From the NCBI GenBank assembly GCA_025531455.1, contig JAMYHL010000040.1, positions 1 through 64,000 of the forward strand: a stretch of DNA of 64,000 bases, given 5' to 3'. The translations under genes and the position numbers were made by a program. Source of the stretch: Apiotrichum sp. Y4204 (taxonomy: Eukaryota > Basidiomycota > Tremellomycetes > Trichosporonales > Trichosporonaceae). Below are positions 35,507 to 49,643 of this stretch, in pieces (the first letter of the stretch is position 1; each line of letters starts with the position of its first letter). The notes under the pieces are model-generated. The model did no database searches. It saw only the letters and a list, made by a program, of their open reading frames with translations, and was not told where the DNA came from.

Positions 35507-36860
35507 ATGTCCGCCCTTATCCAGAAGCCCGCCCCGTGAGTACTGCGCAGGAGCGAGATGCGCCGGGATCCTCTGGAATGCGAGGGAGGCGGGAGGAGTC
35601 GTGGGTTTCGCTCGTGGCTGTCGAACCCCTCGAGCGGCCGTCATTGTCGAGCTCGTCGGTCCCCCGTCCTCCCACACCTTCCCCCCCGCTCCGACAGCCT
35701 CTCCGTCCTCCCTCGGACCCCCCGCTACCGCTCCATGCCCGCCAATCAGTCCCAGCATCCTCTAACCCCCAGCGAGTTCGCCGGAACCCTCGTCAAGAAC
35801 GGCGAGTTCACCGAGATCAAGAAGGCCGACTACGAGGGCAAGTGGGTCATTTTGGTCAGCTACCCAATGGATTTTACTGTAAGTAGGCCTTCCAGCGTGT
35901 TCTACGGCCTCTGGGGGTCTCGGGAAGCTTGTCGGCGACGTCAGAGACGTCCTGGATGGCGAGAAAAGTCGATTTGAAGATTGGCGGGTTGAAGGGCCGA
36001 TAAAAGGCGCTATGCATAGCGCCGACTCGTTTTTGAGCGCCCTCCACCTTGTCAGGCACCGCATCTACCCTGAGAGCATTTCCGAGGGGCAAGAATCGCA
36101 GTGTGGAACGAGATAGGACACTTTGAAGATGAGGTGTACGATGAAGGATCTCGTGGCAGGTTTGGTGGTGGTGTGGTGGTCGCGACGGCCGCAACTCCAA
36201 CTGTCTGACCTTCTTCGCGCCCTCATTCACTCCCCGTGCCGCTGGTGGATGTTTCAAGGGCGTGTTCAGCGTCGCGCAGTGCTTCCTCGACGTCTCGCGG
36301 AGCGATTTGAGTCGAGTGTCGAGTGCCACATTCCCGTCGATAAGTGCCACAACAAAACAACCGAGTGCCACACCCACAGATCGCCCCATGATCTGCAGTC
36401 TGCTGACATCCAGTTCGTCTGCCCCACTGAGATCCTCGCGTTCAACAACGCGCTCGACCAGTTCGCCGCCATCAACGCCGAGGTGATTGCCTTCTCGACC
36501 GACTCGGAGTACTCGCACCTTGCCTGGGCCAACACCCCCCGCAAGGAGGGTGGCCTCGGCCCCGACCTCAAGCTCGGCCTCCTTGCCGACCGCAACCACT
36601 CCATCTCTAAGGCGTACGGTGTTCTCCTTGAGGAGGAGGGCATTGACCTCCGTGGCACCTTCTTCATCGACCCCAAGGGTATCCTCCGTGCCGCGCACGT
36701 CCACGACCTCCCCGTCGGCCGCTCGGTCGAGGAGACCATCCGCGTCATCAAGGCGTTCCAGTTCGTCGACGAGCACGGTGAGGTCTGCCCCGCCAACTGG
36801 GAGGAGGGCAAGGACACCATCGACACCGCCGACGCCAACAAGTACTTCTCCAAGCAGTAA
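35507..36860 (+). CDS. TSA1: Typical 2-Cys peroxiredoxin (thioredoxin peroxidase)
   Basis: Exons 35507-35535, 35773-35878 and 36414-36860 sum to 582 nt and give 193 residues, the usual length for Tsa1/Prx1-type enzymes. The peroxidatic cysteine is C48 in DFTFVCPTE, built across the second intron. The resolving cysteine is C170 in GEVCPANW. Both motifs that make eukaryotic 2-Cys Prx prone to hyperoxidation are present: GGLG (in KEGGLGPD) and a C-terminal YF (NKYFSKQ). The family reduces hydrogen peroxide and peroxynitrite in the cytosol with thioredoxin as donor, and can act as chaperone or redox relay. Codon use is strongly C-biased, implying high expression. Introns are long for such a gene (237 and 535 nt); the second splits the active-site motif. 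The symbol is by family resemblance. Confidence 0.93.
36006..36023. repeat. Perfect 18-nt palindrome in peroxiredoxin intron 2
   Basis: GGCGCTATGCATAGCGCC reads identically on both strands. It sits in the 535-nt intron and is followed nine bases later by a T5 run. Function unknown; it may form a hairpin in the intron RNA. Confidence 0.8.
36131..36213 (+). ncRNA. Weak candidate box C/D snoRNA in peroxiredoxin intron 2
   Basis: A C-box-like ACGATGA (36138-36144, one mismatch to RUGAUGA) and a D-box CTGA (36205-36208) are 60 nt apart. Flanking GAGGT and ACCTT can pair as a terminal stem. The intron is unusually long for a highly expressed gene. C'/D' boxes and a guide complementarity were not verified, so this is speculative. 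Confidence 0.15.
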
Positions 36861-38547
36861 GCGTCGTATTCCCACCACCCCACACCACCCCCGGCCCACA
36901 TAGAGTAGACGGCGCCGGGTTAGAGACACCCTGCATTCCGAGCACGTCCGATGGATTAGTGTTCTAATGAGAGAGCGGAGAGGCAGAGGCAGAGGAGAGG
37001 CAGGCGTCAGGGGAGAGGCAGAAGGGGAGAGATCAGAGGGCGAAGCGCAATGCCAGCCCAGGAACACGTTTGCACCATTTGCATCTACTGTTCAGTCCGA
37101 TCGCCGATCGAGTACGGAAAGAGTATGAACGTACGAGAGTGCATGCGTCGTCGCGCGTGGTGTGCACGAGGAGAGGAAGAACAGTTTGTCAGCGACAGCT
37201 CGGGGACCGAGCGTCCCCGTGGAGCGCCTTATCGTTATCAGATACCACTTTCTCCGAATCCTCGAAGTCCACGTTACAAGTGTTCGATCCAAGATCCAGA
37301 ATCCACCCCCAGTCCACGCTCCACTCCACTTATCCTGCCCCTCATCCCTTTCTACGTCATACTGAGCCGCAGTGCCGAGGACCGCGACGACCGCGACGCC
37401 AAGCGCAAGACGCCCGGTTCGGCCGAAAAGCCCGGCAAGCGCGCGAAGAACTAGGCTCAGCGTTGGTGGGTGACTGTCGGGCCCGATGATAGGGAGGCAT
37501 AGTGGGTTTTTGTTGTTTTTCTGTAGGATACCATCAGAGGAATGTCAAAGTGTGAGGAAGTGAGATGTGTGGTCAGTGTGGACAAGCCCTGTCGCAGCAG
37601 AGGATGGAATGACAGTCGTAGAAGACGTGCATAGGTGTGCTAGAGCAAAGCAGGGACAATCAAGGACAGTGCCCAGGATCGGTCATCATCACTTTTTGTT
37701 CTCACGTCGTCGATAATCACCGGTGACGGGGATAGTCTGTGACGTATGGGTGATACAGGGACATACTCATTAAGATACCTTCCGAAGTTGGCCACCGTCT
37801 ACCCTTGGCGACTGGCGACACGACTACTTCGGACGATGAACTCGTGGAGCGGTTTTTGGCTCGGCTGACACTACATCTTGGCGGTCTCGTGATAGTATTC
37901 CAGAGGCGAGGTGCCAGCATGTGAGTAGCTAGATAGCACGTTGAGTTATGATTCGCACCCCATGCGGGGCCACAGGCCATTCCGTCACCACGTATCACGT
38001 ATCGCACTGCGCAATTGTGCCGAGTGTATCGTGAGATCACTCGTTGCGTCTGGCGTTCTTGTCGTTTGTGGCCGAGGGAGGCTGCGAGTAGAAGGTCTTG
38101 ATGCGATCGGCGCCCTTTTCGGCAATAACGAAGGCCGGGACCATGGTGTGTGCCGAGTCTTGGAGGGGGGATCAGGGAGGCCGAGGTGAGGACCAGGAAG
38201 AAATGATTCTGTCGAGAGTTGAGCGACTTGGCGGGGGTCAGTAGTTAGATGTCAGTAGTAGTTAGAGGACAAGTCTCGCGAACGTAATGTACCACCTGTG
38301 ATCTAAACACAATGTGGGCATGATGCTGGTTCGAAACAGCTGTCCTCTTCACGACACACACAATGTCAAAATGACCGTCCACTCGATGAGAATCTGAAAA
38401 TGGTGCGCGTAACAGCCAGGCGCTGACAGAACACATTGCATCGCGGCTACACTGCAAAGGTCAGCCTTGCGGACGGACGCTGAGAACAAACCTGAAGCTA
38501 CACTGGATTTTCCGTATCCCGAACATTTATTCACTGTTCGCTGCGTT
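36861..38547. other. Intergenic between peroxiredoxin and dihydroxyacetone kinase genes
   Basis: Convergent interval of 1.7 kb. Apart from the short coding-like patch at 37372-37454 there is no coherent frame. Confidence 0.4.
37372..37454 (+). other. Coding-like terminal exon fragment with basic C-terminus
   Basis: After a CTGA...GCAG acceptor-like site, an open frame of 26 codons with gene-like codon choice reads AEDRDDRDAKRKTPGS and ends KPGKRAKN with stop TAG. The composition (Asp/Arg then Lys/Arg) is unlike the surrounding DNA. Upstream exons could not be identified, so it may be the last exon of a small nuclear protein gene, or a relic. Confidence 0.2.
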
Positions 38548-40358
38548 TTACTTGGCGTTGGCAAAGCCGCCGACAAGGATAGCAAGGCCCCACGCTCCAG
38601 GGTCGGGGACATCCTCCTTCTGGAGCGCCTCCTGGTCGACGTAGGCCGCGCGGCCAGCCGAAGCGGAGAGCTTGGAAGTGTTGGCCGCTGCCTCCTTCGC
38701 GGCGGCAGCTGCTGCGCTAATTCCCTTGGGAAGGGTGTCGATGAAGGCGACCAGCGGGTCCATGAGCGTGCGCGACGGAGGGCGCGCGGCAGTGTAGCCC
38801 TTCAGCGTCTCGAGTGCCGAAGCGGCCGCCTTGTCCCAAACCTCTGGCGTCGCCTCGCCCTTCGGTGCGGCCGCCAGGGCCTTGGCAAGGGCAGAGCAGA
38901 AGATGGCGTACAGTGCGCCCGACGTGCCGCCCATAGCCTTTTCGATAATGTCCGAGATGTGGCGCACGGAGTTGACGACGTCGTCGTCGGTGATATCGCC
39001 TTTCTTGATTCCGTCCAGGATGCCCTGCCCTCCTGCCTTGAGTGTCAGGCCACAGTCGCCATCGCCGGCGATGGTGTCGTAGCGCGTGATCTCGGGCTCG
39101 GCGGCCATGACAGCCTTGCAGCCGCGCTCAAGGGCCGCCGTAAACTCCTTGCCGCCCTTGAGGCCCGAGGGCGGGTGTGACTGCTTGGCAGTCTGCGGGG
39201 GCGTCGGCTCGGGCTTGTGGTTCGGGACGACGCACGGACGCCAGCCGGGCGCTGAGGAAGGCGCGTCCATTGCAGCCAGAATCGTGTCTGCATCGGTCTC
39301 GGGAAGACGAAGAGCGGTGATGGAAAAGCCCGGCATGTCCAGCGAGGACATGAAAGTGCCGACGAAGAGACGCACGGTCGTAATGCCCCGCTTCCCGAGC
39401 GCCTCGAGAACGAACGGAACGAGCCCGACAAGCTCAATCTCGCTCAGGCCGCCAAGGTTGTTCACCATGACGACGGCCTTGTCCTTGCCGCTCCACTTGA
39501 CAAACGAGCGCTCCTTGTCCGACGTAGACGTGATGAGCTCCACCATGTCGTCGACAAGCATCTCCTTGCTCGTGATCGGCGCCTTCTTGATGCCTGCCTC
39601 GTTGTGGATGCCCATTCCAATCTCCATCTCCCCTTCGGCGAGGTACACCTCGCGTTTAGTGCCCGGCACGTGGCAGTGCGCAAACGACGAGCCCATCGTG
39701 CCGCAGTTCTCAGCGACAAGCTCCGCCACGCGCTTCACCTCGTCCACGTCTGCGCCCTGCGCAGCGAGGTATCCTGCAACCTTGTACACGAGACATGTAC
39801 CCGCGAGGCCACGACGTCCGACAATCCCACCCTGCTTGCGAGTGACCGCCACATCGTCACCGACAATCAGGAAGCGCACATTGTCCTCGGCCGACTCCCC
39901 AGCGAGGCCAAAGTTGAGCACATCGCCAGTGTACCGCTTCACAATGACAAGCGTGCCACGGTCGTTGCGCACGAGCTCGAGACCACGCCGCACCTGTCCA
40001 CTGTTGGGCGACGCAAAAATGTTTCCTCCGACAGCCGCGGTGAGCGAGTTGCTACCGACAAATCCGGCATCACGAGGTTAGTCACCAGTTCCACCTCATC
40101 AGTACTTACGAGCGGGCTCGTGTCCCGATCCACCGCCGCAGATAATCGCTACCTTGCTGCGGTCGGGGTTACGGATGTGAAGAACTGGAGTCAGCACCAT
40201 AGTTGTCATCCACTCGCCATCCCATCCATCCGTCTATCCACTAGTCGGTACTCACCTCGGGCACCCTCGTCGACAGACACCTCAGCGCTGATGTTTGCGA
40301 GGCCGCGGAGGTAGTCGAGGGGGAGCTGCGCGGGGTCGTTGGTGAAGTGCGCGGACAT
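38548..40358 (-). CDS. DAK1: Dihydroxyacetone kinase (DhaK-DhaL fusion)
   Basis: Exons 40358-40256, 40184-40110 and 40070-38548 sum to 1701 nt and give 566 residues. The N-terminal DhaK domain has GGGSGHEPAHAGFVG (nucleating residues of the substrate pocket), NLGGLSEIEL and the SSFAHCHVPG block, whose histidine binds dihydroxyacetone covalently in this family. The C-terminal DhaL domain has GDGDCGLTLKAGG (Mg-ATP aspartates) and GGTSGALYAIFCSALA. The enzyme phosphorylates dihydroxyacetone, or glyceraldehyde, with ATP, linking glycerol use and DHA detoxification to glycolysis; it is cytosolic in yeasts. The first intron (40255-40185) is canonical. The second (40109-40071) starts GTAAGT but must end in TG to restore the frame and the conserved HAGF motif; no AG acceptor works. 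Symbol by family resemblance. Confidence 0.9.
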
Positions 40359-43300
40359 GGTGCTAGGTGCCGCGGGGTGTGTGTATGAATGGTGAATGGG
40401 GAGATTAAGAGATGGGGAGATGGGTCGAAGCGAGACTAGCGCTGGGAACTGACATTGGAAAGGACCACACGGTTGCGACGGGACTTCATCGACCCGCAAA
40501 ACAGGCACTCACAGCTCTACCCCATACTTTCGCCCCGCCTCCACCCCGCCCGCCTACGTCATAGCCGGCCCATACCGCATGCCGCCAGTTACCGTCCTGC
40601 ACCAAACCGCCAAACGTCTCCTCTCGACGCGACTGTGTTTCTTTCAGCTGCAGCACGCCACACAGGACTTGTCCAACCCCTGGAAGCTTTAGACAAGCTA
40701 GAACACAGTATTGCATTGCATGTTGTGCACAACACCCGCTGCATCCCACAGATCCGGTCGAACAACTAGGAAATATGTAGTGGCTGACAGTATACCATCG
40801 CCAGCAAGCAGGCAGCGGGCAGCATGTGGGCTTCACCACGATTTGCGACCTCTCATCATATGGAAGCGGCTGGCGGCAAGAAATGTCCCAGCTTACGCGC
40901 ATCAAAATACGAGTGCTGATTGTGCCAGCAGTAGAGTCTTCCGGCCTTGGACCTTGCGAGGCTCCAAGTTCAGTTCATGCTCACTCATATCAGTCGATAG
41001 CCCGAGGGCGTGCAGAGTCCCATTACCGCTGCGCCTTAATCGACGAGTTATAAACGCATAGGACAGCGGACAGTGCAGGGTCCAGCTGGGGCGTTCGGGA
41101 ATGCCTCTCGCGCAATTATTCCTTCTTAACTCACGAGCATCGAGTGATTACCATTCAGCGGTCAGTCAAAGCGCAGATGGAACAGATATGATGAAGGGTG
41201 AAACTTTGAGAAGCGGCACACGCTGCATAAAGCGATAATGAAGATCAATGGCCCCTGCAGGGGTGTGCAAGGACTACGATGCCGCAAGTGAACTGAAATG
41301 AGTGAATCTGAGTTGCATTGCACAGGACGTAGCGTTAGGTGAGCAGTCCATGCTTGCTGCATCGGTAAGCCCGCATTGCCAGAAACGCATGCGACGAGCG
41401 TGTCGAAATTATCCGCCACATGTACTGTAGCTTGCGCTGTCCATCTACGGCTCCCGGCCCATGATTGAGTCTGTGAGTCCTAGTCCTTCATCAAGTCTGT
41501 GTCCATAACATCCCACGCAGTTCTCGGTCGCGTCATAACGGCCGTGGCCGGCTGGTCGCAAGCTGCGGCACGGTCCAGTCGTTTGCTCGCGTCCCCCACT
41601 AACAATGACTGGACCCGCGACCCGTCGCTCGTTGTGACACAGGTCCATACGCGCAGATGTCGGAGAATCGACACCACGGATTCCATCTCGGGCAGCCTGA
41701 ACGTAGCGAGGCTCGATGGTCCATCACATGCATGCTATCTCAGCCAGCCAATGCTCCAGACTGTGACACGTACCGCATAGGATTATGGAAAAGCAAGGGA
41801 GGGACGAGAATGAGAGGCGAGTGCTCACGTTTGGAGTGTATGTTGCGTCCGGAGTGCGTGTCCCTCAGAAAATGATCGAGAGTTAGAAGTGAGTGCGTTC
41901 CGAATATCCGGACCACGTCGTGGAGCTCTCGAGGCCAGACATATCAGATGACAACAAGTCGCGAACACGTCGGATGCTCTATGAATACAAATTATTCGGG
42001 AGCCAACGGGACATGTTGGTAGCAATGATCTCGATACTGATTTGACTCGGGCTCGGTCACGCTCTTGCCCGACACCGCACCCGGGGCAACGCCTGTAGCT
42101 CGCAGCCCTCCCATTCGCGTGTGATACAGCCATGGCGCCACCTTGATCCGCACTCTAAAATCGACGTCGGCAGGGACCGGGAAGCCGGTACTGGTGCTCT
42201 GGGAACTAGACAGGTAATCAGGTAACAGGAAGTTGTCGTGGCATGGACCGGGTACTGCACTTCTTTGTCCCGGCCCCTTAGTGGCCGGCGAGCGCCCACA
42301 TCCACGTTACAATGCCCGCGCCTCATCGATCTTGAGGCGGAGGATCAAAGGAATGTGGAGTCTGTGACCTCATTCCTGTTGTGCTTTACGGGTAACGCAA
42401 CTGGGGCAGTCCACTTGAATAACGTTTCGAGGCATGATGTGAGCGTGAGATGTGTGTGTGATCGGGTCCGCAGTGTTCGGTAGGTACGCAGTGTTGCGAT
42501 CAAACTGAGGTAGATCAGCCGCCAACTGATATGATATGGATAGCAGAGATATGCGATCTAACCGGAGATGAGAATCGACATCATCAGAATCAGTGACTCG
42601 GGTCCCTCGGGTACTCTTTCCCGAGAGCCGGACGAGGCGTTCTGAGGCTGGTGCCCCAGTCACGTGTACAACTGGAGAACTCTGGAACGTTAGCGTGAGA
42701 CTCAGCAGAGGCATGGCGGGGAAGCTCGGGTTCTCGCCCAGTGGACGTCGAGGAACAAAGAGTGTGTGATGTGATGTGACGAGTCGTGGGCGCTGTTTGA
42801 GAAAATCTAGGATCTCGGGGTGATGACAGATTGGTCCATTTCCATACATCTTCGCGCACGCAGCGGACGCCGTGCCTGCCCCGCGCTGCACCCCTGAGCG
42901 TTTGCTGTATCTTGATCGCTCCACTCTCCCGTTGCGCCAAGCCCCCTCTGTGGTTACTTTGTTGACTCGAAGACTTGACTCAAAGAGATGAGACAGATTG
43001 ATCGCTTTCGCATTGCACTTCGGTATTCTGCTCGGAACGACATGACGAAACCTGAGCCATGTGCGAGATCCTGAAAGATGGATTCTAGACAATGGACTGC
43101 GGCTCGCCGCAGGGGCGGCAGCCTCCTATCTCCACCATCCCTTGTTCGTTGTGTAGTCCACGATCCACACCAGCTCCATTCCAGCTCGGCGTCGTCGTCG
43201 CTATCCCCACGGTCGCCAGCGCCACTAATGCAGTTGCTCATCGAGCGTGCCTCGCGACCTCGAGCTCGCCTCTTTGCCCAATCGCGCCCGCGATGCGCAA

Positions 43301-46300
43301 TGGCTGAGCATCAGTCCAACATCATCGCCTCTTTTGTTTGCAGTACTCACATGCATTATGTCTGCTTCGACTCGTGTCGTGTTCATACTCTACCGCGGAA
43401 CGTGGAGCAGGTACACGTACCCATCAACCCAGAATTCTGATCGCGGCCGGTCAATGCAATACCCGGTGGTCCCAGCACTCTCCCCGGCTATTCTGGATGC
43501 AGATCATCTGGCAGTCTGACGTGTTCCCAGCCCGATCCGCTGTACATGTGTTAGGACGCCGAGAACGCAAAATACCAGAATAACACAGGCACACTGCACG
43601 GCGAGTGTACAGACGCCGCCGGATGGTCAGGATAAGAGTCGGGAAGATCGCGAGAAGGCGAGAACGGGAACCAGGACGAGGACGATGCAGCGAGGACGGA
43701 AGCGCGCAGGTCGTCATGAGCGCAGTGAATCGTAAGCGCATCCCGCGCCTCGGCTGTGTTGCAGAATCCCCTCGCAAGGAGTATTCGGACTGTATCGCGC
43801 TCGGCGCCATAGAGCTGATTTGTTGACAGCTGCAGTGCCTCTCACTGGCTGATCGGGACGTCCTTCAGGGGCGTCAGACCGCGGGCCTGGTCTGAAGCTT
43901 GGCATTCGTGAGAGATGCAGCACCGCCGTGCACTGCTACAGCGCAGAGCGATGGCGCCGGCGGTGAGAAAGTCACTGAGAAAGCGCCGCTTGACGGTTCC
44001 GCCTGCCACCATCGCCCTCACTCGAATCCTCGGACACTCGGGGTCGGGTCGGAATCAGTAGCCAGGGGATGCAGTGGGCTGCGGCACCCGGTGTCCGCGA
44101 TCAACCCTGCCCTCCCGGCCCCTCCCCTGTCGTTGTTGCGGATGACGACGCGTTAGCAGGCCGCTGAAATGTACCTCCTAATCCCCCGCGGGGACCGACT
44201 GTGGCTGGTGCGGGCAGCGGGGCACCTGTCGTTCCGAGACGCCGGGGCACCTGGCTCCTCCGAGGATAAGGTGCAGGGCCTGATCACGATCGTGCTGGTG
44301 ATTGGGCCTCGCGCTTCGGACCCGACAAAGCGAAACGTGCTACTTGATATGTCGCGCGTCGTCGTGGTTCGTGGTGCAGATGAGTGTGGCATCCGAGCTT
44401 CGATAACGTAGAGAGCGATGGTAGCAGCGATGCACCGAACTTGCTGCACAGTTCCGAAGCGCTGTGCACATGCACGGTCTTCCCCATGTATCTGCGTTGC
44501 CTTCGATCTCGATGCATTATCAGTAACTACTTCCCATGGTCATGTCCATATGCAACGATGCACGCAAATCTGTGGGGCATGGGGCAGGAAGCAGCCGCAG
44601 TTAGCGCTGCAAGAGATACCTGCGAGGTGGTCCGAGAGCGCCTTCCGGAAATTCTAGGGGGTCGGTGACCACCGCTGTGTGTGGTCGTGCGATCAAAAAT
44701 GAAGATCCTGATCAGAGGTGTGTGAGCGTGAGTGAAGTAGTGGGGGATAGATGAGATTGATGCGCCGATGCCTCAGATCAGAGATGACGGATCATTTCCC
44801 CACTGGCCACTGGTCATGCTGGCCACTTGGTAGATCGCAGATCGCAAACATTATGACCTCTGCTCCGGTCGGGATTCTCGCGGACGAAAGATAGGACGCG
44901 CGAACGTCTTTCCGTACCCGGAGTAATGACCGGGTGGGCGTTGGAGGGTCCATCTCGCGCGATGACGAGGAGCACACGACGCATTCTGGCGGTATCTTGA
45001 TACTAAATCTTCAAGCGGCGCGTGCAGCTCCGCCATTCCTGATCCCGAGCCTCGACCTTTGTATGATGGTGGGCACGACACTCATCGGTGGCAAAGGCGG
45101 CTATGATGGCCTGCGCGCGCCATAGGCAGCTCGGCCTCCAGGTTGACACAATATCTGGCGCCCATCAATCAGAGAAGATTGAAACCAGCACCGGCGTGCC
45201 CACGCTACCTGCCGTGTCACCGGGTCGCTACGAGCCGGCCGTGCGGTGATCTCCGAGTCATTCCTGAATCTCTCCTGTGTATCGACTAAGAGTCTGCATG
45301 TTGTGTACTGCTCGTCGTGCCACGATATGTTGTTCGAGTAGAGGGAATACGACATGCAGATTGATTTGTAGAGATGTGTTCGAATTTTGACGAATGTTGC
45401 TCTTGCTTCGGAAAATGTCGGGAAACAAACAGCAATGATGCATTATCTCTGACAACGGGGCCCAAGGGAAATTTGATAATCACAGAGCAATCATACGCAT
45501 TCTTCGACAGAGACACACTCATCATGCAGCCTCCACTCCACCCCCTCGATGCACAATCAGGACATTGTAACCCTAGGGCGGACTGCAGATGCCGCTGTAG
45601 CTGCTGCGCGTGTGCGAGAGCAGACAAACAGACAGACAGACAGACAGAAAGACAGACAGACTCTCTCAGGTACCTGCCCCAATACCCGGAAGACCAGAGG
45701 GCGCACATGATGTGTGTAGCAAGGAGTAGTATGTAGACAGCCGCGATGATCGCCCCCTTCGCGATCCCGTGATCGTCCGGCGCTACTGCACCGGTCTGCT
45801 GTGTTGCCCGAGTGCCGAGTGCCGGCTACTGCTTTTGCTGTACTGGAGTGGCATACACCGGTATACCTCGCAATCTGCATGTTCACGCGCCATCCGCCCC
45901 CATCGTCTCATGCGCGTCACTGTGCGATCCTCGATGTTGTGAGATGATGCATACAAGGCAACAGGCCATGACTGAGCGGCTCCCCTCTCCTGAATCCCGC
46001 GGCTAACGCCTAGCGGCGGCGGACTCCACTTTAGTGATCTTTGGGGGAATGGCTGGGTGAGCGGCTCCCACGGCTACACGGGTCGACACGGACATGCGAA
46101 ATGCCCACGATCATTACAACTGCAGGCAAGCGTACCCATTAGAATTTTTGCTATTCCTGTTATGGGATGGGCATCGGTGGAGGCCAGTGGAGGACACGGC
46201 ATGAGAAAGAGGTGGGAGGTGGGAGGTGGGTGAGGGAGGACTCAGGCGGTCAGCTGCCTGCAGGTAGCCGATAGCCTTGTCCCTGTGCCGCTCCGTGGTT

Positions 46301-46839
46301 CATGCACTGCTCGCTCTGCCGCCAAAGTGGGCGGGCCAAAGGGGCCAGACGGGGGCTGCGGCGCTGCAACAGAGCATCAGAGATCGAGACACAAGCCCAA
46401 GGCCGTAAAGGGTAATCTCTCGTACCTCCCCTCCCTCTCCGTCCTCTCCCTCTCCGGGTGCCCCACCCGTCCCCGCGACACTAAGAGAGCGCTAGAGCGC
46501 TACTGGCCCCGACAGCAGAGGGGCGCGCGCGCGACCAAGAGCTTGAGAATTATGCGCGCCACAGGTGGGTTGGTTTTCCGACTCGAACACAAAGCGCGCT
46601 GTACTAGCTGTACTACTCTGCGCAGGAGGCGGTAGTCCACATTCGTCTCTGAGTGGGTTGCCCCGGTCCCCTCCCCTACCGGAGATTGCGTGCCTGTCTG
46701 TGCAGTTGGGAAATCCCTCTGCCCTCCCTCCCCACTTTCTTGTCGTTCGCAATCTACACACCACACAGACACACACCTCCTCTTCGGAGACACACTCTAT
46801 CGTGCACTGACATCTCCATATCCTCTTGCCACATTCCAC
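40359..46839. other. Gene-free stretch, about 6.5 kb
   Basis: No supported gene. Open frames are short, with random composition and no splice-linked continuation. The only clear structure is the tetranucleotide repeat at 45621-45661. Confidence 0.45.
45621..45661. repeat. (CAGA)n microsatellite
   Basis: About ten CAGA/ACAG units with two interruptions (one CAAA, one AAAG) run for 41 nt in intergenic DNA. Confidence 0.85.
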
Positions 46840-46846
46840 TATAAAA
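46840..46846 (+). promoter_or_regulatory. Upstream TATA box of the malic enzyme gene
   Basis: TATAAAA lies 37 nt before the first ATG (46883). With a usual start site about 30 nt downstream, the leader for the long form would be very short. Confidence 0.6.
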
Positions 46847-46882
46847 CCCCCAGACTGCTCTGTTCGTAGAAATCTTTCCCCC

Positions 46883-49643
<2,761 letters not shown>

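Noticed and set aside
36006..36023. Palindrome as an insertion or attachment site
   Set aside because: No flanking target duplication or mobile gene is present; it lies within an intron.
38321..38345. GGTTCGAAA resembling a tRNA B box
   Set aside because: No A box, acceptor stem or T-stem pairing could be found around it.
45621..45661. Regular short repeats as a possible CRISPR-like array
   Set aside because: It is a simple tetranucleotide microsatellite with no spacers, in a eukaryotic sequence.
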